From JAJCYL01 sp963664285 (GTDB lineage Bacteria > Bacteroidota > Bacteroidia > Cytophagales > Cyclobacteriaceae): 64,000 nt of DNA. Within the stretch, counting starts at the first letter, position 1. Each line of letters starts with the position of its first letter. Below the pieces are notes generated by a model. That model was not told the origin of the DNA, did no database searches, and saw only the letters and a program-made list of their open reading frames with translations. The translations under genes and the position numbers were made by a program. The DNA lies in the NCBI GenBank assembly GCA_963664285.2, contig CAXXNX010000010.1, positions 186,001 to 250,000 on the forward strand, written 5' to 3'. This document shows positions 46,819 through 56,283 of this stretch, piece after piece.

Positions 46819-47983
46819 CTATCCAGGCCATTAGCCCTGCGCCGATTTCCAGAGCCGACTCATCAATATCAAAAGTAGGGGTGTGGACACCAGAAACGAT
46901 TCCTTTTTCTTCATTGCGGGTACCCAGCCGATAAAAACAAGCGTTTGTTTCCTGTGAATACCAGGCAAAATCCTCGGCTGCCATCCAGATATCAAGGTCA
47001 ACCACGTTTTCTTCACCCAAATAATCCACAGCAAAGGAGCGGGCTCTTTCGGTAACCTCCGGGTGATTCATGAGAAAGGGATACCCTTTTTTTATTTCGA
47101 TATCGCAGCTTCCACCCATACTTTCCGCGATTCCTTCTGCCAGTTTCCTGATCTTTTCATGCGCTTTGTTTCGCCATTTTTCATCAAAGGTCCGGAACGT
47201 GCCCTCAACTATTACTTTATCCGGTATCACATTAGTGGCGCCATCAGCTATAATTTTGCCGAATGATAAAACGGATGGGATCTTAGGGGGAGCATTTCTC
47301 GATACGATTTGTTGAAGAGCGATGATAATATGAGAGGTGATCAATATGGGATCAATATTTAGCTCCGGCATAGCCGCATGCCCACCTTTCCCCTTAACCG
47401 TCATATAGATTTCATCAGCGCTTGCCATATACATACCTGGTTTAAATCCCACTTTTCCTGCCGGAATAAAGGGCATCACATGCTGACCAATAATGGAAAC
47501 AGTTTCGGGATTTTCAAGCACCCCTTCTTTGATCATAATAGATGCGCCTCCCGGTAGCCGTTCTTCTCCCGGCTGAAAAATGAGTTTTACCGTTCCCTCA
47601 AATTGTTCAGAAGTTTCACTAATTATTCTAGCGGCACCAAGTAGGCTGGTAGTATGCACATCGTGACCACAAGCATGCATTACACCTTCATTTTTGGATT
47701 TATATTCAACATCATTTGCTTCGTGAATGGGCAAGGCATCCATATCAGCTCTTAATGCAATGGTCTTCTTATCCGGATTCTTTCCCTCAATTAAGGCTAC
47801 TATTCCAGTATCTGCCATTGAAGTATAAAGCACATTCAATTTATCCAGTTCAGCCTTCACAAATTTCGATGTCTCATATTCCTTAAATGACAATTCAGGA
47901 TGAGCATGTAAATGACGTCTGATGCGTACAAGGTCGGGATGGATCTCTTTAGCCCTTTTTTTTATTGTCGGAAGAAGATTCAT
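46784..47983 (-). CDS. M20-family amidohydrolase
   Basis: A 399-aa zinc peptidase/amidohydrolase of the hippurate/IAA-amino-acid hydrolase group. Visible are RRHLHAHPELSFKEYET, ALRADMDALPI, MHACGHDVHTTSLLGAAR (Cys and His ligands), FQPGEERLPGGASIM, and the lid-domain histidine in KGKGGHAAMPELNIDPI. The substrate is unknown (N-acyl amino acids are usual). Its 3' end overlaps the PhoU gene by 35 bases, convergent. Its ATG overlaps the SPOR gene stop in ATGA. Confidence 0.92.
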   Translation of the reverse strand: MNLLPTIKKRAKEIHPDLVRIRRHLHAHPELSFKEYETSKFVKAELDKLNVLYTSMADTGIVALIEGKNPDKKTIALRADMDALPIHEANDVEYKSKNEGVMHACGHDVHTTSLLGAARIISETSEQFEGTVKLIFQPGEERLPGGASIMIKEGVLENPETVSIIGQHVMPFIPAGKVGFKPGMYMASADEIYMTVKGKGGHAAMPELNIDPILITSHIIIALQQIVSRNAPPKIPSVLSFGKIIADGATNVIPDKVIVEGTFRTFDEKWRNKAHEKIRKLAEGIAESMGGSCDIEIKKGYPFLMNHPEVTERARSFAVDYLGEENVVDLDIWMAAEDFAWYSQETNACFYRLGTRNEEKGIVSGVHTPTFDIDESALEIGAGLMAWIAIVELSQADAP

Positions 47984-48486
47984 TCTTGGAGAGGTATTCT
48001 TTCCGGAAGGACTAACGCTTGTGGGAATCTTTTTCGAAGTTGGTTAAAACTTTTTTCCGCTTCCAGTCTTGTATAGTACCGGCCTACCTTCACACGAAAC
48101 ATGGGTTGATCGTAATAGACTTTCACTTCCTCATCTATCAAAATTTTATATACTACTCTTTTGGCATTATTGGCTCTCTCGCGGCTACGGCCCGTATAAA
48201 CTTGAATGGTGAATCCTTGCAGATAACCAATATCCAGGTTGCGAGAGACTTTGATTCGTAAAATGCTATCAATTTCTGCTCTCAAATGCTCAGTAGGCTC
48301 TACATACTCAACCTCCTCAACGTTTGCAGTTTGTTGTCGATCCTCTTCAATTGAAATTTTCGGTACAGCCGGACGATATTGTGAGAGGTCTTCTTCGTAT
48401 GAAGAACTCAACGACGTAAATAGTTGCGTCGTTGGACTGCAGCTGCTTACAATTACCAACAATAATATTGAGTATAATACTCGCAT
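47980..48486 (-). CDS. SPOR-domain lipoprotein
   Basis: A 168-aa exported lipoprotein: signal MRVLYSILLLVIVSSCS with lipobox Cys 16, an acidic linker, and a C-terminal SPOR domain (GFTIQVYTGRSRERANNAKR, then PMFRVKVGRYYTRLEAEKSF). SPOR domains bind denuded glycan at division sites. The start is ATG 48486, 10 bases after the secA stop; a TTG at 48507 in frame overlaps secA and would bury the signal. In an operon with secA and the M20 gene. Confidence 0.87.
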   Translation of the reverse strand: MRVLYSILLLVIVSSCSPTTQLFTSLSSSYEEDLSQYRPAVPKISIEEDRQQTANVEEVEYVEPTEHLRAEIDSILRIKVSRNLDIGYLQGFTIQVYTGRSRERANNAKRVVYKILIDEEVKVYYDQPMFRVKVGRYYTRLEAEKSFNQLRKRFPQALVLPERIPLQE

Positions 48487-48496
48487 GTCTTTATTG

Positions 48497-51400
48497 TCAG
48501 TCCTCAACGATAACGCATTTACTATTATTCAAATCTTCTTCAATGTGTTTGAATTTAACCTCTTTTTTAATTGTTCCGTCGGTGTATTGAACCGAAACTC
48601 TTTCGTTTCTACCAGCAATTTTTGTTGATTTCGCCGGAGCAACTTTCTCCACAGGAGGTCGGCGTTGTCCTTGAGCATGACCACCTGAAAGCAGTGACTT
48701 GGATTCTTCCTTACTCTCTTCATAGTCCTGCGAAGACCTTTGCCTTCTGGCTTCATCGACTTGTAAAGATTGTTGAATCGGAATGGTGGCTTTGGTCAGG
48801 AAAGAGATAGTATCCTCGTTCACTCTCGCAATAAAGCGCTTAAATAATTCAAAAGATTCAAATTTATAGATAAGAAGTGGATCTTTTTGTTCGTAAACCG
48901 CGGCTTGAACAGACTGCTTCAAATCATCCATATCCCTTAAGTGCTCTTTCCAGGCCTGATCTATAAATAACAGGGCAGCAAATTTTTCCATCTCCCGGGT
49001 CATTTGTTTACCCTCAGTTTGAATAGCCTTTTCCAGGTTAACTGTTACCCCAATTTGCCTTTTCCCATCTGTGAAAGGCACAAGCACATCAATAACGGTG
49101 GCTCCACGATTTTTTAGGATGTCCTTAAGAATGGGGAAAGCCCGCTTCGCCAATTCGATATTCTTTTCGTCGTAACGATTAAGCGCCTCCTGGTAGACGT
49201 TATCACTCAATTCTTCATTGGTGATTTTAGCAAATTCATCCTGGTCAATTTGGAAATCTAGGCCGAAAAGGCCAAGACAATTGAGCTTGAAACTATCGTA
49301 GTCTTCCGAATCTTTAGCATTGATAACGATATCCTCAGAAATCTCGAAATACATGTTTAAAATATCGACCTGGAGACGTTCTCCGAACAATGCATTTCTC
49401 CTCCTCTTATAAATAACCTCCCTTTGGTAATTCATTACATCGTCATATTCAAGTAAACGCTTCCTGATGGCGAAGTTATTCTCTTCCACTTTTTTCTGAG
49501 CCCGTTCAATTGATTTGGTAATCATTGAGTGCTGGATGACTTCTCCCTCCTCGAGGCCTAATCGATCCATCCATTTAGCTACACGATCAGAACCGAAGAG
49601 GCGCATAAGGTTATCCTCCAGGGAAACATAAAATTGTGTAGATCCGGGGTCACCCTGACGACCGGAACGACCCCTTAATTGACGGTCAACTCGCCTGGAT
49701 TCATGTCTTTCCGTACCAATAATGGCTAACCCGCCTGCTTCTTTTGACTCAGGTGTTAGCTTAATATCGGTGCCTCTGCCAGCCATATTGGTAGCAATGG
49801 TGACCGTTCCAGGTTCACCGGCGTGGGCCACTACTTCCGCTTCCCGTTGATGCTGTTTGGCATTTAAAACCTGGTGCTCAATACCTTTCATTTTAAGCAT
49901 CCGGCTAATTACTTCGGAAATTTCAACTGATGTGGTTCCTACTAGCACTGGCCGTCTCGCTTTGGTGAGGTCCACAATCTCATCACTAACTGCTTTGAAC
50001 TTTTCGCGTGTGGTTTTGTAAACCATATCTTCCCGATCGTCCCTTACTATCGGCCTGTTGGTTGGGATAACCACCACATCTAATTTGTAGATCTCCAAGA
50101 ATTCTCCCGCTTCTGTTTCAGCAGTACCGGTCATACCTGCCAGTTTGTGATACATCCTAAAGTAATTCTGAAGAGTAACTGTGGCGTAGGTTTGGGTGGC
50201 ATCTTCAACTTTCACATTTTCTTTTGCCTCTATGGCCTGATGTAGCCCATCGGAGTAGCGTCTACCATCCATTACCCGACCAGTCTGCTCATCTACAATT
50301 TTTACTTTATCATCGACCAGGAGATATTCGGTATCTTTCTCAAATAGGCAATAAGCTTTTAGTAATTGATTAATGGAATGTATTCTTTGAGCTTTTGTGG
50401 TATAGTCTTGTATTAAAGCTTCTTTGTTACTTAGGCGTTCGGATTCTACAATACTGGTATCGTTTTCAATTTTTGAGATTTCCACACCAATATCAGGCAT
50501 GATAAAGAAACTCTTGTCTTCACCTTCATTAGTTATGAGATCAATTCCTTTCTCCGTCAGGTCAATACTATTGTGCTTTTCATCAATGGTAAAATATAGT
50601 TCCTGGTCTGCTTCCGGCATCATTTTCTGATTGTCCTGAAGGTAGAAATTCTCTGTTTTCAGAAGCACTTGTCGGATGCCGGTTTCACTCAGGTATTTGA
50701 TCAAGGGTTTGTACTTCGGAAGACCCCGGAATACTCGGAATAAAGGCAAACCTCCCCCATCTGAATTGTCTGCGATCTGTTTTTTTGCCTCAATCAGATA
50801 TTGCTGGGCCAATCGCTTTTGTGTGTCCACTAATTTGGCTATTCTCGGCTTTAGTTCATGAAATTCATGTTCATCTCCCTTGGGGATAGGGCCAGAGATG
50901 ATCAGTGGCGTTCTGGCTTCATCAACAAGTACGGAGTCGACTTCATCCACCATGGCATAATGGTGCTTTCGTTGCACCAGTTCTTCAGGATTTCTCGACA
51001 TATTATCCCTGAGGTAGTCGAAACCGAATTCATTGTTAGTACCATAGGTGATATCAGCATTGTACGCAGCCCTGCGCTCTGGCGAGTGAGGTTGGTACTT
51101 GTCAATGCAATCGACACTCAATCCATGGAATTCAAATAGGGGGCCATTCCATTCAGCATCTCTTTTGGCCAGGTAGTCGTTGACGGTTACAATATGAACA
51201 CCACGCTCAGCCAGGGCATTCAGATATGCGGGTAAAGTAGCAACGAAAGTTTTGCCTTCACCGGTTGTCATTTCGGCAATTTTGCCTTGATGCAATACCA
51301 TGCCACCAATCAACTGGACATCATAATGAACCATTTTCCATTCCACCTCAGCACCTCCTGCCATCCATTTGTTCTTCCAGATAGCAATGTCACCTTTGAT

Positions 51401-51853
51401 CTCTACATTGTCGTTTTTAGCGGCTATTTCCTTATCGCGAATAGTTGCTGTGACATCCAGGTGCTCATTCTCAGTTAATCTCCTGGCAGTTTCTTTCATT
51501 ACGGCAAATGCCTGTGGAAGAATTTTCATAAGTGTGTCTTCCAGGGCTTTATCGCGTTCCTCTTCGAGTTTATCAATTTTAGTAAAAAGGTCCTCTTTTT
51601 CTGTAATATCCAGATCAGGATTGTCATCCACTCGACTCTGATGCGATGCTATTTGTTCATCAATAGACTTCAGATCGTTTTTTATGTATTCTTTGAGTTC
51701 GGTTGTTTTACCTCTGAGATCATCATCAGATATTGAGATGAGTTTCTTAAACTCATCATTAACTTGCTCAACAACAGGCATTAGTAACTTAATATCCTTA
51801 TCCGACTTTGATCCCAACAGTTTGGCAAAACTCTTAGCTATCGTCCCTAACAT
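48497..51853 (-). CDS. secA: Preprotein translocase ATPase SecA
   Basis: A 1118-aa SecA, longer than the E. coli protein as usual in Bacteroidota because of insertions in the motor. Visible are the Walker A MTTGEGKTFVATLPAY, the Walker B/DEAD-type MVDEVDSVLVDEARTPL, the peptide-crosslinking domain start after GPIPKGDEHEF, NMAGRGTDIKLTPE and ERHESRRVDRQLRGRSGRQGD. The C-terminal Cys-His zinc tail of many SecA proteins is missing. It drives secreted proteins through SecYEG. The next gene is 10 bases downstream. Confidence 0.97.
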   Translation of the reverse strand: MLGTIAKSFAKLLGSKSDKDIKLLMPVVEQVNDEFKKLISISDDDLRGKTTELKEYIKNDLKSIDEQIASHQSRVDDNPDLDITEKEDLFTKIDKLEEERDKALEDTLMKILPQAFAVMKETARRLTENEHLDVTATIRDKEIAAKNDNVEIKGDIAIWKNKWMAGGAEVEWKMVHYDVQLIGGMVLHQGKIAEMTTGEGKTFVATLPAYLNALAERGVHIVTVNDYLAKRDAEWNGPLFEFHGLSVDCIDKYQPHSPERRAAYNADITYGTNNEFGFDYLRDNMSRNPEELVQRKHHYAMVDEVDSVLVDEARTPLIISGPIPKGDEHEFHELKPRIAKLVDTQKRLAQQYLIEAKKQIADNSDGGGLPLFRVFRGLPKYKPLIKYLSETGIRQVLLKTENFYLQDNQKMMPEADQELYFTIDEKHNSIDLTEKGIDLITNEGEDKSFFIMPDIGVEISKIENDTSIVESERLSNKEALIQDYTTKAQRIHSINQLLKAYCLFEKDTEYLLVDDKVKIVDEQTGRVMDGRRYSDGLHQAIEAKENVKVEDATQTYATVTLQNYFRMYHKLAGMTGTAETEAGEFLEIYKLDVVVIPTNRPIVRDDREDMVYKTTREKFKAVSDEIVDLTKARRPVLVGTTSVEISEVISRMLKMKGIEHQVLNAKQHQREAEVVAHAGEPGTVTIATNMAGRGTDIKLTPESKEAGGLAIIGTERHESRRVDRQLRGRSGRQGDPGSTQFYVSLEDNLMRLFGSDRVAKWMDRLGLEEGEVIQHSMITKSIERAQKKVEENNFAIRKRLLEYDDVMNYQREVIYKRRRNALFGERLQVDILNMYFEISEDIVINAKDSEDYDSFKLNCLGLFGLDFQIDQDEFAKITNEELSDNVYQEALNRYDEKNIELAKRAFPILKDILKNRGATVIDVLVPFTDGKRQIGVTVNLEKAIQTEGKQMTREMEKFAALLFIDQAWKEHLRDMDDLKQSVQAAVYEQKDPLLIYKFESFELFKRFIARVNEDTISFLTKATIPIQQSLQVDEARRQRSSQDYEESKEESKSLLSGGHAQGQRRPPVEKVAPAKSTKIAGRNERVSVQYTDGTIKKEVKFKHIEEDLNNSKCVIVED

Positions 51854-52041
51854 TTGATGTTATATCTTACTTAATTAAACTTTGAAGACACAAGAGGCAA
51901 GATACCTGTCAGCTAAAGTACTTTGTACGGCGGACAGAAAATATTGATAGAATGTTGTTTATCAAGCCTTTGATCCTTGTTTCTATGTCTGGTTATTTCC
52001 CGAAGGTAATTTCGGGTTTAAAATTAAACGGTTTAAGCGAG

Positions 52042-52049
52042 CAAAGGTA
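52042..52049 (-). promoter_or_regulatory. Candidate -7 element for secA
   Basis: The minus strand reads TACCTTTG, full TAnnTTTG match, 190 bases before the secA ATG in the gap after dapF. It would give a long leader. No good -33 element is seen. Confidence 0.35.
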
Positions 52050-52087
52050 GGAGTAAATGGGGATTTGTTAATTGTTGATTATACTCT

Positions 52088-52855
52088 TTAGATTTCTATT
52101 GCACCTTGAAATACCAGAATTGCTGATCCTCTTAGATAAATGTTTTGGAAGCCTTTCTCACTTTTTTGAAAGGAAACTCTCAACACTCCACCCCTAGTCT
52201 TGACAGTGACTGGGCTAGAAATACCTTTTATACTAGCTCCCAGAGCAGCCGCGACCACGCCGGTTCCGCAAGATAATGTCTCCTCCTCAACTCCTCGTTC
52301 GTAAGTACGAACAGAGATTGTGTTTTCTCCCATGATTTCGGCAAAATTCACATTAGTTCCATCAGGGCGAAATTTTTCATCATACCTGATTTTACTACCT
52401 TCCTGAAAAACATCCAATTCATCAATATTTTTCCTGAAAGCTACATAATGCGGAGAGCCGGTATTAATGAACTGGTCATTACCCATTGTTCTGATTTTAT
52501 CAATATCAAAAATTTTGAAACTAATTTCCTCCTCATTAATGCTGCCCTGATGAACGCCATCCGTAGTGAGAAACGTCGTTTCTGTTCCTATAATTCCCAG
52601 TACATGAACAAAATGTATGGCACATCTGCTGCCGTTTCCACATAAACTTTTGCTGCCATCTGAATTAAAGTACACCATTTCAAAATCATACTCATTGTGA
52701 TCCTGAATGAGGATTAATCCGTCGGCGCCCACCCCTAATCTTCGATCACAGATTTGTGAGACCTGACCTTCACCTGGCAACCATTGCAAAGTGCGATTGT
52801 CGACTATCACAAAATCGTTTCCTGTTCCCTGGTACTTGTGGAATGAAAGTCTCAT
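52088..52855 (-). CDS. dapF: Diaminopimelate epimerase
   Basis: A 255-aa cofactor-independent epimerase that makes meso-DAP for lysine and peptidoglycan. Both catalytic cysteines are visible: Cys 72 in LCGNGSRCAIHF and Cys 196 in ETLSCGTGVVAAA. The start MRLSFHKYQGTGNDFVIVDN is typical. It lies alone between rplS and secA on the same strand. Confidence 0.96.
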   Translation of the reverse strand: MRLSFHKYQGTGNDFVIVDNRTLQWLPGEGQVSQICDRRLGVGADGLILIQDHNEYDFEMVYFNSDGSKSLCGNGSRCAIHFVHVLGIIGTETTFLTTDGVHQGSINEEEISFKIFDIDKIRTMGNDQFINTGSPHYVAFRKNIDELDVFQEGSKIRYDEKFRPDGTNVNFAEIMGENTISVRTYERGVEEETLSCGTGVVAAALGASIKGISSPVTVKTRGGVLRVSFQKSEKGFQNIYLRGSAILVFQGAIEI

Positions 52856-52867
52856 TGTTTGGAAGAT

Positions 52868-53063
52868 TTACAGGACCAAGATACAAGAACAAAGATTTGA
52901 TTTTCAATAAGTTATGACTTTGCCAAATACAGATAGATAAGAATCTGCAGTCCGATTAATAGATTTTTAAATCTAATGTACAAGGTCAATCAATCTTTTG
53001 ATCTAATATTTTGGCTCTTCAAAAAGTTTATAAGAAATTTTTGAGTAAAAGTGACTCAAAAAT
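52868..53063. repeat. Intergenic imperfect palindrome and adjacent hairpin
   Basis: The gap between rplS and dapF has ACCAAGATACAAGAACAAAG at one side (about 52873) and TCTTTTGATCTAATATTTTG followed by GCTCTTC at the other (about 52994-53020), imperfect inverted arms similar to those at 18766-18913. Next to them is a perfect 10-bp stem ATTTTTGAGT/ACTCAAAAAT (53037-53063) directly before the rplS terminator. No gene is seen here. Confidence 0.5.
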
Positions 53064-53095
53064 AAAAAAGCCCTCCGGATCAAACAGGAAGGCTT
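53064..53095 (-). terminator. Rho-independent terminator of rplS
   Basis: On the minus strand AAGCCTTCC pairs with GGAGGGCTT (one G-U pair) around a 10-base loop and is followed by TTTTTATT. It lies 23 bases after the rplS stop. Confidence 0.75.
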
Positions 53096-53117
53096 CGTAT
53101 TACTTTCTTAGTTAGAA

Positions 53118-53471
53118 TTACAATTTCTCTTTGATCCTGGCGGCTTTACCCTTCCTTGTTCTCAGGTAGTAAAGTCTTGCTCTTCTGACTTTACCTTTTC
53201 TAACTACCTCAATCTTATCAATGCTAGTCGATATTATGGGGAAAATACGTTCTACTGCTATTCCGGATGACATCTTTCTTACGGTAAAGGTTTCACCGTT
53301 ACTGTTGGGGTGTCTGCGTTGGATAACGGTTCCCTGGAATTGCTGAATTCTTTCTTTGTTGCCCTCACTGATTTTTACGTGGACATTAATAGTATCCCCA
53401 GCTTGAAAAGCCGGAAATTTCTGCCTTTTCTCCTTAGACTCAGCCTCTATAAATTCGATCAGTTCACTCAT
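53118..53471 (-). CDS. rplS: 50S ribosomal protein L19
   Basis: A 117-aa L19. Conserved segments are FQAGDTINVHVKISEGNKERIQ with FQGTVIQRR, FTVRKMSSGIAVERIFP, and the basic end RRARLYYLRTRKGKAARIKEKL. L19 sits at the 30S-50S interface. A single-gene unit with its own -7 element and terminator. Confidence 0.97.
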   Translation of the reverse strand: MSELIEFIEAESKEKRQKFPAFQAGDTINVHVKISEGNKERIQQFQGTVIQRRHPNSNGETFTVRKMSSGIAVERIFPIISTSIDKIEVVRKGKVRRARLYYLRTRKGKAARIKEKL

Positions 53472-53504
53472 TACTGAAATAAAGTTGCTTTAAAAAACGG
53501 AGCG

Positions 53505-53512
53505 CAAATATA
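53505..53512 (-). promoter_or_regulatory. Candidate -7 element of rplS
   Basis: The minus strand reads TATATTTG, full TAnnTTTG match, 33 bases before the rplS ATG. A TTG lies 23 bases further upstream, slightly more than the ideal spacing. Confidence 0.5.
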
Positions 53513-53567
53513 GAGCATTATTCTTGTATTAAAAACAAGGGATCAAAAGGATTTTAGAGGTGCCTTT

Positions 53568-56283
53568 TTATTGACCCACCATGACAAAAGCTCCCCAGAA
53601 ATAAGGTTGACTATACTTTTCTCTCAGTTTTTGCTGGGCGGCCTTAAAAGCAGAGGGTTTATCTCCAGTCTTGAGCCACTCTGAATAAAAATTGGTCATG
53701 AGCTGCTGGGTGGCGTCATCGTCTACGGTCCAAAGTGACATAATGATACTCTTGGCGCCGGCTATCTGGAATGATCGCTGTAAACCATAGACTCCTTCAC
53801 CATTTGTCACTTCACCCAAACCAGTCTCACAGGCTGACATTACAACCAACTCTGTGTCATCGAGATTCATGTTCATGGCCTCAAATGCCGTCAATATGCC
53901 GTCCTGGCCATCATCTTCCCCTTCAAGAAATTCTCCTGAACTGAGGAAACTATTCGCACCGGCAAAAATCAAACCTGATCTCAGCAATGGATTTTGGACA
54001 TAATCATCATCACCTGGTACGTCTGTCTCTCGATCGTCCTCAAGGAAAAATCCATGTGTAGCTAGGTGAAGCGTGTGTGGATTTTTGACACTTTTCAAAT
54101 TGGTTTCTATGGCTTGATTTGCAAGATAAGTTAAGGGCGGCGTATTATTTGTTTCATAGAGGTTCTTTATCAGTTCAATTTCTGTTTTAGTGCCGGGCAG
54201 CAACGCCAGTAAGCTGTTATCATCGATGTAACGCTGAAGGTTTCCACGAAGACCACGGGAAATACCTCCTCTGGTACTCCTGGTATTACTACCACCTCCG
54301 CTTCTGGCGCCACGGCCTCCTCTTGAATTACCACGAATTTCCCTGCCCTGACTGGCAGCCGCAACAACGCTTGAAGCTATTTCGTCAGATGAAGCCTGTA
54401 GTTTTTCTTCATAAGACCCTTTGTTATAATTGGGGTAGCCGAATAGATAAGCTTTCCTTTCACCAGGATATGATGATGGGTTATCTGCATAGGCGATGAG
54501 ATCTTTCGTACTGGTCATTACCTGTATAGCCCATTCATCAATAGAGTATTCGCCTGTTTTCGGATTTTTGAGCGTATAAATACTTATTTGATTATAAACA
54601 CCATCTGGTGAGAAGTAGATTTTGTTAATGCCTTTTAATCGATTGGCAATTGGTCTCCAGAAAAAATTATAGGAGTATTGGTCATCCATACTAAACTTGA
54701 TCGCATTTCTGTAATAAGCAATAAATCTCTTTTCCATATCCGCACCGCTCCTGAGCAATACCATGTCCGGGTAATCTTCGGTATCCTCTCTGACAATCAG
54801 AGCAGCATAGTAAACCTCGCCATTAAAATATCCAGCTGAATCCGGTAAAAAATTCCGAAAGCGGATAATTTCCACAGCAGCCTCATTAGGTTTGAGTTGG
54901 GCCTGAACTTCTTTCCAGGTAACCTTCTTGCTGGTAAAAGTGTTGGCAAAAGCTTTAGAGGATGCGCTTAATTCTTTCTCCATATCGTTTGCACGTGTAG
55001 ATAACGAATCAATTAATTGATTCCGTTCTTCCGCCTCTAATTCAAGCGTACTGTAAAGTTTAGACAACTGCTCTTTATAGCTTATCCAGGTATTGTACTT
55101 ATTAATCAGCAGACTATCTCCACTATTGAAAATGGCCTGGCGCACCTTATTAGTTGCATACATGATAAGTCCCTTGGTGGCCAACTGATAGTCATACATT
55201 AATCCGTTTAAATGTCTGCTCTCCCTGCTTCCTTCAAAGGCGAATGAGTTAAACTGCTCAAATGCCGGTTTAAGCTTAGTGCTATAAAATTTGGCTTTCT
55301 CTTCCTCGCTTAGGATGGGAAAATATGCTTCGATCTGATTAAAATAATTGTCGAAAGTTTCTTTGAAATAGCTTTCACTTTCTTCATACCGATGTTTTGC
55401 CCACTTCTGAACGGCCATCTTCTTGGTTGATTCGGCATATAAAGGATGGTTCACACCAAGTGCCTTTTTTCTAATGTTGAGCGCTTTCGTGTATTGTGCA
55501 TCAGCATTTTCCAAACGATTAATACTGGCATAGATATCACCCAGATTTGATAAGTCAAAAGCGTATAGTGGGTGGTCATCGCCGAAAAGATCTTTGACAA
55601 TATTGACCGCTTTTTCCTGGGCAGTAATGGCTTCCTCATATCTTCCGGTTTTGCGATAGATAAATGCCAGTTGAGCAAGATTTATGGCATAATCATAGCT
55701 CTCCTGTCCGTAGAAATCCTCGAATGTTTTAATGGTTTGTAAATACATTTCCTCGGCCTTATCATAATCTTCAAGGTCAATATACACGCTGGCAAGGTTC
55801 GAATAGGATAGGGCATAGGTGGGATCTTCTTTTCCGTATAATTCTTCATCCAGGGCCAGCACTCTTTCATAATATTCTTTTGATTGTTGGTAGTTGCCCA
55901 GGCCCTTATATAACGTGGTAATTTCATTATAAACCACTGCATAAAAATCTTCGTTGCTTCCACCCAATTGATCGAGGATGTTCAATGCCTCCCGAAGCAC
56001 CTCTTCAGCTTCAGGATATTTTCCTAACTGTTTAAAAAGTCTGGAATACCCGCTAAGAACGGTAACATTCTCCGTAGATGCGTATAATCCCTGATCCTCA
56101 AGCGCTTCATTGGCGTTGGACAATTGTCTTTCAGCCTGGCTATATGAACCTTGCTCAAAATAAACCATGCCAAGGTCGTGCGAAAAAAAAAAGTATAGAG
56201 CTCATCGTCTTTCTTGAGCGACCGGAGGTGCTTTCTATAAATTTCTAGCGCCTTATTGTATTCCTGAAGACTTACTAAATGCA
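53568..56283 (-). pseudogene. TPR-CHAT protein, 5'-truncated by an IS1595-type element
   Basis: The C-terminal 866 codons are open from ATG 56168. TPR repeats (KYPEAEEVLREALNILDQLG, DYDKAEEMYLQTIKTFEDF and others, roughly to residue 290) precede a helical linker and a caspase-like CHAT domain. The catalytic pair is in LHLATHGFFLED (His) and VMSACETGLGEV (Cys); the domain ends AFVMVGQ. An RG-rich loop (RGGRGARSGGG and more, 54237-54352) sits inside CHAT. Upstream, TPR coding continues to 56283 (LQEYNKALEIYRKHLRS) but in a frame shifted by one missing base in A10 at 56183-56192. There the IS begins, and the true start is lost. A shorter functional protein from 56168 cannot be excluded. Confidence 0.8.

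Noticed and set aside
48019..48810. Open frames antisense to the SPOR lipoprotein and the secA 3' end
   Set aside because: They run opposite well-supported genes and have no motif of their own.
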